From positions 124,001 through 188,000 of the forward strand of contig CAVQVR010000010.1 of assembly GCA_963717195.1 (NCBI GenBank): a stretch of DNA of 64,000 bases, written 5' to 3'. Below are positions 29,477-36,341 of the stretch, in pieces. Each line of letters starts with the position of its first letter. Position 1 is the first letter of the stretch. The position numbers and the translations under genes were made by a program. This DNA is from JACDAE01 sp963717195 (GTDB taxonomy: Bacteria; Chloroflexota; Ktedonobacteria; Ktedonobacterales; Ktedonobacteraceae). The notes under the pieces were generated by a model. The model ran no database searches. It saw only the letters and a program-made list of their open reading frames with translations, and was not told the origin of the DNA.

Positions 29477-30753
29477 TTTTTTAGTATCTCCTCGATAATA
29501 AATGCGCTATAAAAGCAGGCCTTGTCTCTTTGATGCAGGGACTGCGCAAGTTGGGCATGGGGACGCAGAGATGATGCGAGCACAGCGGGACGGCTGCGTG
29601 GGACAAGCATATTCCAGTAGGCGAGGTGTCCAGCGGGTCGTCCAACCCGCACCAGTTGCTCAAGCAGGCGGATATAATTTTCTTCAGACATGTACTCAAA
29701 GACATCGCTGAGATTGAAGTGGTCAATGCTGCTCTGGTCGGCGCTGCTGAGGAAATCTTCCAGGGAGGAGCGCTGCCATTCGAGCCTGTCGAGATTCGCG
29801 CGAATAGTCTCAAAGTTCTCGGCACGTAGAGCATAGGGCAGGGCGGTGGTATGGTGGCCGGTGAGGATCCATTGGATATAGGGGTTTTGGGCAGGATTGA
29901 CCCCGGTGAGTCCCTGGCACACACGGGCGAGGAGGCGATCAGCGACGTTTCCCTCAACGTACTGGAAAAAGCGTGGATCCCGTCCTTTGCGTCCTAAGAC
30001 CGCGCGTGAGAAGAAGAGCTGGAACATGGCTCGCCAGCGCCAGGTATCCCATTGTTGCTCGTAGAAGACCTGGCGCTCTTTGTGCGTACCGCCCTGCAAG
30101 AGCCGGGCAATGGATGCATGCGAGTGGACCAGTGGAAGCACGCGCTGGCGAAAGAGTGCGAAGTAGCGTTCGAACTTGCCCGCGCTGCCGATGCCCGCAG
30201 CAATCTCTCTGCTCCGCGCATCCCAGAAGCGCCTGACCTCTGGTGTGAGCTGGTTGCGACACCGGAGATAGAGGTCGGCACGCCGCGTGCTCGGCCTTGA
30301 CCCCATTAATTCCAGCAACTCGCCGTGAGTCAGCGCGCGATAGGCCGCAACGCGTAGCTCCAGGCAGGCCAGTTGGGCTGCGCTCATGTCCAATGCGATC
30401 ACGCGTGCGGGCTGTTTGCTGAGAAGCGCCAGAGTGTTGTCACCAGCCGAAGCGATGGAAAGACAGGTATTGCCAGGTCGCACGTCAAGTCCCGCCAGCA
30501 GGATATCAGCGTCTTCCCAACACTGGGCGTAGCGGATCTCCGAGAAATCGGCCTGTGTCGCGATCTCACTTCTGCTGGTTTGTGGGATCTGCATCCTTCC
30601 GGAGGAAACATCGGGAATAGGGGTAGGGGCGTCACCTTGCGTGCGCCCGGTTCCCGATGAACACTCTCGCTGGCACCCGGGCGCACGCAAGGTGACGCCC
30701 CTACCCCTATTCCCCCTAATGGACGCAGACCCGATTTGTGTTGCGTCAGGCAT
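29473..30753 (-). CDS. BtaA-like (DUF3419) aminocarboxypropyl transferase with a palindrome-encoded N-terminus
   Basis: 426 aa from ATG 30753, chosen because AAAGGAGG lies 6 nt upstream and the ATG overlaps the end of the preceding gene by 8 bp. RYAQCWEDADILLAGL and LSIASAGDNTLALLS are hallmarks of the BtaA family, which moves the 3-amino-3-carboxypropyl group of S-adenosylmethionine to diacylglycerol in betaine-lipid synthesis. VIALDMSAAQLACLELR continues the SAM fold and YWNMLVPRS lies near the end. Codons for about residues 13-47 are the palindromic repeat at 30613-30714, translated as GRGVTLRAPG...TQGDAPT before the family domain begins near residue 70. An internal ATG at 30594 would exclude it but has a poorly spaced ribosome site. 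Confidence 0.82.
   Translation of the reverse strand: MPDATQIGSASIRGNRGRGVTLRAPGCQRECSSGTGRTQGDAPTPIPDVSSGRMQIPQTSRSEIATQADFSEIRYAQCWEDADILLAGLDVRPGNTCLSIASAGDNTLALLSKQPARVIALDMSAAQLACLELRVAAYRALTHGELLELMGSRPSTRRADLYLRCRNQLTPEVRRFWDARSREIAAGIGSAGKFERYFALFRQRVLPLVHSHASIARLLQGGTHKERQVFYEQQWDTWRWRAMFQLFFSRAVLGRKGRDPRFFQYVEGNVADRLLARVCQGLTGVNPAQNPYIQWILTGHHTTALPYALRAENFETIRANLDRLEWQRSSLEDFLSSADQSSIDHFNLSDVFEYMSEENYIRLLEQLVRVGRPAGHLAYWNMLVPRSRPAVLASSLRPHAQLAQSLHQRDKACFYSAFIIEEILKK
30613..30714. repeat. Long palindromic repeat, copy B (inside a coding region)
   Basis: Perfect 38-bp arms (30613-30650 and 30677-30714) around a 26-nt centre (TTCCCGATGAACACTCTCGC and six more). Arms match copies A and C. 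Total length 102 bp, a multiple of three, and free of stops in the frame of the DUF3419 gene, so the gene stays open. Confidence 0.9.
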
Positions 30754-33496
30754 GATGGGCCTCCTTTGTGGACAGAGCGAGCTTGCTAACCTGGCCGCTG
30801 CTGCCATCTAGTTCGACCTGATCGCCATCGTGCAGCCAACGTGTGGCACCGTTGAGGGCAACAACGGTTGGAATGCCCATTTCGCGTGCCACAATCGCGG
30901 AATGTGAGAGCAGGCTTCCATGTTCGACAATCACGGCGGCAGCGGCGGGAAAGAGCATGATCCAGCCGGGATCTGTGCGGCTCGCGACGAGGATTTCCCC
31001 CGGCCTGATCTCCGCCCCCCTGGGATTGGTGATAACGCGCACCGGACCGCGCACAATGCCGGGGCAACAGCCAGTGCCTTTGCGGGATTCGCCAGCAGGC
31101 TCCGCAACATCAGCCTCCGCAGAGCGAAAAGCATGACCGTGATTGACGATCCCGTGTGTCTCGAAGCGATCGGCGGGTGCGGTTTGATCAGCGCTTGTCA
31201 ATGTTTTGAAATGTGCATATTCGGCCTTGCGTACACTGACCAACCCGAAGAGATTGGTGGTCGTGGCGCGACCGGTGACGAGACCCAGCGCCTCCTCGAC
31301 CTCCAGGTAAAAGATGTCCTGTGGCTCCTCAAGCAGATCGAGGGCGTGGAAGCGGTGGCCTAACTCGCTGAAGATGCGTCGTACACGCCCAAAGACACGT
31401 GTGCGCTCGAAACGGAGGTTTTCGCGATCTCGCACGCGCATTCTGGCCTGCTTTAGCACCCAGCCAAAGATGAGGCGACGCAGTGGGTGATGGCGCAGAA
31501 CACGCCCTACACGCTGCTCTGCACTTTGACGCGGTTTTTTTTGGAGGACGGGAGCAGATGAAGCGCCTGCGCGGCGGGCAAGGTGGCCAATCGAACGGAG
31601 GAGGGGGAGCGGATCGTCGCGCAAGGTGGGGCTTTCCAGCTTGAGCTCTTCCAGGCAGCGATCCGCGAAGGTATCCAGGTAGGATTGATACTCTGCCGCA
31701 AAGGTTGGCACAGCCTTCATGGCCAGGTGGATCTCGTGTTGTGAGCCACTACAGAGGAGATCTACTAAGGCAGCGTGGGACGCGGCAAGAGTAGCCATGG
31801 CGCGTACACGCCGGGCTGGCTCGGCACTGATAATTCCGCCCTCTCCGCTGAGCAGGTCGTTCTGTAACGAGCCGTTATCGTCGTCGCACCATTTCACCGT
31901 GAGTACGCGCAGGGTGCCGTAAAAGATCATGGCGAAGAGGTCGTTGACCAGGGGCGCATCCCAGTGCGTGATCAACTGGCTTTCCAGCGAGCGGTAGAGC
32001 GTAACCAGTTCATCGGGGCGCATCTGGCCGAGGTCGAGGCCAGTGTTGGTGGCTGATCCGAGCGCGTGGTCAATGCGCTGGTAGAATTGGTGAATCTCGC
32101 GCGGCAGACGGTAATAGCGGACGAGCAGTGCAGAGCAAGAGGCGATGAGCCGGAACTGATCGCGCAGACGTCCACCCCAGGTAGATTGGCCCATCTCGGC
32201 CACAATACTCTCTGGGAGGCCCTCTTTGACGCCCATCATCTGCTCCATGAAGCGTCTGTTGGTGCGAAATCCGGGCATCAGGGCCAGGAGACGATACCAG
32301 TTGAGAAGATTATAGTAGATGCGGCCCTGGATCAGCCCAATCATGTGGCGGAAGGTGTCGTCATGCTGGAGAATGGTGGCTTCTGCGGTACCGAGCACGC
32401 GGCACATCTGGCGATAGACCTGCTCATAGGCGAAACGAGCGAAAGAAAATGTTAAAGGCGTGGTGACTCCGTTATAACTTTCGGCGATGTTGCTATTATC
32501 CCACAGCGCGTATTGCCCATCCGGGTCGGCCCGGGAGGCCAATGCGGTGATGGGTCGCGACTGCAGGAGGAAGAGTTGACCTTTGGTGATGCCCCATTCG
32601 ATATCTTGCGGGGAACCGAAGTGTTGCTCACAGTGCCGCACCAATTCCACCACCTCGCGTATCTGCTCATCCTTAAGGGCAGGTTGTGCAGCCAGTTCCT
32701 GCGGAACTGGCACAGGATGCACCCCCTCTGTTGGCACTCCATTTTCGTTGGCGATACTGTGTCCGTATCGGTGCGCAATGGTTTTGTTGGCAAGTGTATG
32801 AGTGAGAATAGCGCCACTGCGATCAACTATGTAGGTATCCGCATCGCACTCGCCGGAGACGAGAGCCGTGCCCAGGCCATAGAGCGCACTGACGAGGGCG
32901 ATGCCGCGTTGGCCAGAGATAGGATCAGCGCTGAAGGCCACGCCAGAGACATCAGCATCGATCATGAGTTGCACGAGGACGGCAGGTGGCTCCAGGGGCA
33001 TATTCAGGTCATGCTCTCGCCTGTAAGCAAGCATGCGTTCGCTGAAACCTGAGCGCCAGACGGCAAGGACAGTCTGTACAACCTGCTCGGGTGGTACAAA
33101 GAGGAAGGTATCGAGTTGTCCGGCGAACGAGTGCCGCACCCCATCTTCTTCCAGAGCGGACGAGCGGACCGCAACATATTCCCCATGCTGGCAGAGCATA
33201 GCTATGGCCTGCTCCAGTTCCTTGACGATGTGGTCAGCGATCTGAACACTTGCCAGGATGGTCTGGATTGCCGTGTTATCGGATCTGGCGCAGGCTGCCG
33301 CGAAGACTATGCGCTGCTCAGCGGATAGACTTGCTGTGAAGGCGGCTGGAGAGATCACAAACCACGACGGGATGGGCAGACTTGCTGTATGGAGCGAGGC
33401 CAGCGCCGCCGCTTTGCCGCCAGCCTGTCCAGGTGCTTCTACTTTGTCAGGATGCAGGATATATACGATTTGTTGGCTTTTCTGGATGGCGATCAT
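30746..33496 (-). CDS. PEP-synthase/rifampin-phosphotransferase-like dikinase
   Basis: 916 aa. N-terminal ATP-grasp domain of the PPDK type (GGKAAALASL; VAVRSSALEEDGVRHSFAGQ; SADPISG; QDIEWG), a long helical middle section, and a C-terminal swivelling domain with the phospho-histidine at about residue 865 in LLSHSAIVAREMG. This architecture transfers phosphate from ATP via histidine to a small molecule, as in PEP synthase or the rifampin phosphotransferases; the PEP/pyruvate-binding TIM barrel of true PEP synthase is not evident. In this operon the acceptor may be a lipid or isoprenoid intermediate. No frameshift. Its stop overlaps the DUF3419 start. Confidence 0.8.
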   Translation of the reverse strand: MIAIQKSQQIVYILHPDKVEAPGQAGGKAAALASLHTASLPIPSWFVISPAAFTASLSAEQRIVFAAACARSDNTAIQTILASVQIADHIVKELEQAIAMLCQHGEYVAVRSSALEEDGVRHSFAGQLDTFLFVPPEQVVQTVLAVWRSGFSERMLAYRREHDLNMPLEPPAVLVQLMIDADVSGVAFSADPISGQRGIALVSALYGLGTALVSGECDADTYIVDRSGAILTHTLANKTIAHRYGHSIANENGVPTEGVHPVPVPQELAAQPALKDEQIREVVELVRHCEQHFGSPQDIEWGITKGQLFLLQSRPITALASRADPDGQYALWDNSNIAESYNGVTTPLTFSFARFAYEQVYRQMCRVLGTAEATILQHDDTFRHMIGLIQGRIYYNLLNWYRLLALMPGFRTNRRFMEQMMGVKEGLPESIVAEMGQSTWGGRLRDQFRLIASCSALLVRYYRLPREIHQFYQRIDHALGSATNTGLDLGQMRPDELVTLYRSLESQLITHWDAPLVNDLFAMIFYGTLRVLTVKWCDDDNGSLQNDLLSGEGGIISAEPARRVRAMATLAASHAALVDLLCSGSQHEIHLAMKAVPTFAAEYQSYLDTFADRCLEELKLESPTLRDDPLPLLRSIGHLARRAGASSAPVLQKKPRQSAEQRVGRVLRHHPLRRLIFGWVLKQARMRVRDRENLRFERTRVFGRVRRIFSELGHRFHALDLLEEPQDIFYLEVEEALGLVTGRATTTNLFGLVSVRKAEYAHFKTLTSADQTAPADRFETHGIVNHGHAFRSAEADVAEPAGESRKGTGCCPGIVRGPVRVITNPRGAEIRPGEILVASRTDPGWIMLFPAAAAVIVEHGSLLSHSAIVAREMGIPTVVALNGATRWLHDGDQVELDGSSGQVSKLALSTKEAHHA

Positions 33497-33554
33497 AGAG
33501 CTACCCTTCTTTTTATATATTTATGTAGAATGTTTCTTGAAATGAATCCCACCT

Positions 33555-33644
33555 ATGGGTAGGGGCGTCACCTCGCGTGCGCCCTGGTACCAGGACGATG
33601 CGCGTGGGGTCCGAGGGCGCACGCGAGGTGACGCCCCTACCCAT
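33555..33644. repeat. Long palindromic repeat, copy C
   Basis: Perfect 31-bp arms (33555-33585 and 33614-33644) around 28 nt. Same arm core as copies A and B except CCTCGC in place of CCTTGC; the centre (GGTACCAGGACGATGCGCGTGG) differs from A and B. Occupies the only sizeable gap within the lipid operon, 2 bp from the UbiA stop codon, where it could form a strong hairpin in the message. Confidence 0.9.
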
Positions 33645-33646
33645 GG

Positions 33647-34651
33647 TTACCCGCCCAGGGGAATTAAACCTTGACTGAGCAGGAGTGGCAGAACTCCCAG
33701 ACTGAGATAGACCAGTAAGCTCCACAGGCCGGAAAACGACTCGATCCATTTGCCACGACCCGCGAGAGGATGGCGCAGGAAGATCGTGGCGATGACTGCC
33801 GCGACCAGCAAGAGCCCACCGAATAAGAGAGCTTCCGGGAGGGCGAAACCAATGCGGCTGCCTGCCAGGACAACACTGACCGCCGTCATGAGGAGTGCGC
33901 CATACCAGGATGCGATGGCTCGTCGGCGTCCCCAGAGGAAACTGTACGTCTCTACCCCCGTCTCCTCATCCTGCGGAGCGCGTATCTTGCGCCCGAGTTC
34001 CAGGGCAAAACCGTTGCAGAAGCTCACGCAGACAATCAAGATCAGGCCATTAGGAGGGGCGATGCCCGCCACGCGCCAATTGCAGGTCGTACCATAGAGA
34101 TCAATCAGGGGAATAATCAGCATATGAGTCCACATATAATTGATAGGATGAGCTTTGAGCCATGTCCTGACAAAGAATTCACGCGTCATCAGGCCGAGGT
34201 AGAGCCAGACACCGAGCAGAAAAGGCAGCAGCGCAGGCGAGAGCCAGAGCGCCAGCACAAGTTGGACAACGCCACCAACAATCCCTATGATAGCTAGCTC
34301 GCGCAGGCTGATCAGCCCACGGGGGACAGGTCGGTAGGGGCGATAGAGCAGATCATCTTCACGATCCTTAAACTCGTCGGCGATGCGCATCTGCAAGAAG
34401 AAGATGAAGGCGGTAACAAAGGCTACAATAAGCTCTTTGGCATCGGGAATACGGACATAGCCACGGACTAATGATGAATAACTGACCATGCAGAAGCTAA
34501 ACGCAGCGATCAGTACACCATGGGCGAAGATCGGGAAGCGCTCACGTTGGTAGATCCACCAGCGTGCCAGAAGAGAAGGTGGGGGAGATGTTTCCCCATG
34601 TTGGGTAGCGATCTCTGGCTTGAGCTGAGGAAGAATAGTCTGTTCAGGCAT
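33647..34651 (-). CDS. UbiA-family prenyltransferase
   Basis: 334 aa from ATG 34651 with AGGAGG upstream; one base separates it from the HMG-CoA reductase stop. About eight to nine membrane spans. First aspartate-rich motif MRIADEFKDREDD, second conserved region ALELGRKIRAPQDEETGVETYS. UbiA enzymes attach polyprenyl chains to aromatic rings, porphyrins or glycerol phosphates in the membrane. The direct coupling to HMG-CoA reductase supports an isoprenoid donor made through mevalonate. Acceptor unknown; a glycerol-lipid acceptor would fit the BtaA-like and kinase-like neighbours. Confidence 0.85.
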   Translation of the reverse strand: MPEQTILPQLKPEIATQHGETSPPPSLLARWWIYQRERFPIFAHGVLIAAFSFCMVSYSSLVRGYVRIPDAKELIVAFVTAFIFFLQMRIADEFKDREDDLLYRPYRPVPRGLISLRELAIIGIVGGVVQLVLALWLSPALLPFLLGVWLYLGLMTREFFVRTWLKAHPINYMWTHMLIIPLIDLYGTTCNWRVAGIAPPNGLILIVCVSFCNGFALELGRKIRAPQDEETGVETYSFLWGRRRAIASWYGALLMTAVSVVLAGSRIGFALPEALLFGGLLLVAAVIATIFLRHPLAGRGKWIESFSGLWSLLVYLSLGVLPLLLSQGLIPLGG

Positions 34652-34652
34652 A

Positions 34653-35888
34653 TCAGGCCTCCTTATGTGCCCGGTCGCGAGCCAGGCACTTGTGTGCGCG
34701 GGCAAAATGGCCGGCGCAGAGAGCAGCAACTAGCGAGATCTCGCCAGCCAGGCAGAGTCCCGCGCATACTTCAGCCAGAGCCTGAGCTTTGTCAGGTCCG
34801 ACCATCTTCAGGATATCAAGACAGGCTTGTTGACTGGGCAAATCGGTGCCGCCGCCAACGGTGCCGACGATCAGGTTTGGCAGCGTTACGGCGGCATAGA
34901 GCGAGCCATCCTGGGTGAGTTCGAAGCGCGTCACTCCGACCGCGGACTCGGCGACACAGGCGGCATCCTGGCCGCAGGCGATGTAGAGCGCGGCAAGCCC
35001 ATTGGCGAAGTGGCCCTGCGCGCCGATAGTGCCGCTCAAGACCGCACCCAGCGTGCCCATGCGACAGAAATCGGCCATGCGTTGCGGGCTGGTATGGAGG
35101 CGTTCGTGTACCAGTTCCGCTGGGATCAGGACCTCGGCACTCACCCTTTTCCCGCGTCCCCTCTGCAAAGATTGCGCCGTAGCTTTTTTATCGCCGGAGA
35201 AATTGGCTTCCAGGAAGTGATATTGAGGCTGAATTGGGCAGTGCTGGAGCAGGTAGGAGCAGATAGCCTCGGTGGCGATAGTTACCATATTCTGGCCAGC
35301 GGCATCAGCAGTTGTAAAGTTAAAATGGAGGTAGAGATGGTTGCCCTCAATGGTTGCGTGCATATCGATGAGCTTGCCATAGCGCGTCGTCCTACTGGCC
35401 TCCTGCTGCAATATATCCCATTGCTCATAGACCCAGTTCAGGAAGCGGCCACATTCGTCGAGAGTGCGAAAGGCGAAGCCTGGTGCACGCCCGACACCTT
35501 CATCGAGAAACATCGCGCTACAGCCACCCACCTCTGAAATGAGCTGTGCGCCACGATGATAGGAAGCGACAAGCGCGGCCTCGGTCGTAGCGAGGGGAAT
35601 GTAGTAGTTGCCCTGCGCGAACATGCCATTGACGCGCAGTGGACCGGCCAGGCCGACCGGGACCTTAACAGTGCCAATGAAATTTTCAATATTGCCCTGG
35701 AAGCAAGCGATTTGCTCAATAGTCTGGGCATCCATGAGCGCTGCGTGATTCTCTGCGTTATTGGGAATAATGCGCCAACGAACCGCGCTATCTTCCATCA
35801 AGGTTTCAGCGTTGAAAGGGGCACGAGATGGGAAATGATCACAACTTGCAGTGAGCTGCTCGTGCTCACCATGCTGATAAATCGTCAT
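34653..35888 (-). CDS. hmgA: HMG-CoA reductase, class I
   Basis: 411 aa. Reduces HMG-CoA to mevalonate. Motifs: ENFIGTVKVPVG and PLATTEAALVASY (catalytic Glu103), SGDKKATAQS (Lys in DKK), IACGQDAACVAES (catalytic Asp) and CAGHFARAHK near the end (catalytic His), with NADPH-site element TADAAGQNMVT. The IGTVKVPVG and GTVGGGTDLPSQQACL segments place it with eukaryotic, archaeal and some bacterial class I enzymes rather than the class II catabolic type. First gene of the operon, behind an AGGAGGAAGG ribosome site. No other mevalonate-pathway gene is in the window, so the remaining steps must be encoded elsewhere. Confidence 0.92.
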   Translation of the reverse strand: MTIYQHGEHEQLTASCDHFPSRAPFNAETLMEDSAVRWRIIPNNAENHAALMDAQTIEQIACFQGNIENFIGTVKVPVGLAGPLRVNGMFAQGNYYIPLATTEAALVASYHRGAQLISEVGGCSAMFLDEGVGRAPGFAFRTLDECGRFLNWVYEQWDILQQEASRTTRYGKLIDMHATIEGNHLYLHFNFTTADAAGQNMVTIATEAICSYLLQHCPIQPQYHFLEANFSGDKKATAQSLQRGRGKRVSAEVLIPAELVHERLHTSPQRMADFCRMGTLGAVLSGTIGAQGHFANGLAALYIACGQDAACVAESAVGVTRFELTQDGSLYAAVTLPNLIVGTVGGGTDLPSQQACLDILKMVGPDKAQALAEVCAGLCLAGEISLVAALCAGHFARAHKCLARDRAHKEA

Positions 35889-36071
35889 CGCCTTCCTCCT
35901 GGTATTGTATATGTCAATGCGAAGTTGGGCCAGGATAGCCTCTCTAATGAGAAGACCTGGTGTCTTGCTGTCCTACGCATAGGATAGAAGAGTAGAAGCC
36001 TGAGCAACAGTGTCAAATGACCCATTTAGCGCGAACTCTGATTAGAGTGTAGCGAGCTGGGGTGGAACGCG

Positions 36072-36106
36072 CATCCGCTAAATTACGTAGGAGGTTACGT
36101 ATTTCG
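36072..36106. promoter_or_regulatory. TACGTA-containing site upstream of the HMG-CoA reductase operon
   Basis: CATCCGCTAAATTACGTAG at 36072-36090 followed by GAGGTTACGTATTTC. Eighteen of nineteen bases match 22181-22199. Two TTACGTA units suggest a dimeric regulator. Confidence 0.5.
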
Positions 36107-36137
36107 TTTGTGGGCAAACCCTGGTGGTTGATGGCGG

Positions 36138-36172
36138 ACGGACCTTGCAAGCCCTCTACCAACTGAGCATCC
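36138..36172 (-). pseudogene. tRNA-like remnant (D-arm and partial anticodon arm)
   Basis: The minus strand reads GCTCAGTTGGTAGAGG followed by GCTTGCAAGG, the D-arm and shortened anticodon region of a tRNA-Ala(TGC)-like gene. Acceptor, variable and T arms are absent, so it is not functional. Such fragments often remain at integration sites. Confidence 0.4.
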
Positions 36173-36271
36173 AGATTTACTCAAACATTCTTCTTAAAAA
36201 GAGACAGATTAAGGTAACCGTACCTTTTCCCTGAATTCCTCACTGAATTCACAATTTGTTTTACGTAGCCG

Positions 36272-36329
36272 TTCATTAAAAATGTCTATCGTCAAAATGT
36301 CTATCATCAAAATTATCATTTTTAATGAA
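36272..36329. repeat. Inverted repeat enclosing a short direct repeat
   Basis: Perfect 13-bp arms TTCATTAAAAATG (36272-36284) and its complement (36317-36329). The interior contains ATGTCTATCGTCAAA then ATGTCTATCATCAAA, a 15-bp direct repeat with one difference. It lies immediately upstream of the GH39-like gene and may be an operator or mRNA leader structure. Confidence 0.6.
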
Positions 36330-36341
36330 AGAGTCCAGCCA

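Larger units (their letters stand above)
35889..36341. other. Divergent intergenic region upstream of HMG-CoA reductase
   Basis: No convincing gene. Contains the TACGTA-type site at 36072-36106, a tRNA-like remnant at 36138-36172 and an inverted repeat at 36272-36329, each listed separately. TTGACA-like sequences reading toward the reductase gene occur at 36010-36015 and 35911-35918 but without strong -10 partners. Confidence 0.5.

Noticed and set aside
17096..33644. CRISPR array or phage attachment sites from the repeated palindromes
   Set aside because: Copies are kilobases apart, self-complementary and without spacers or nearby cas or integrase genes.
34827..35537. 236-codon plus-strand frame opposite HMG-CoA reductase
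   Set aside because: Antisense to a highly conserved enzyme; no independent coding evidence.
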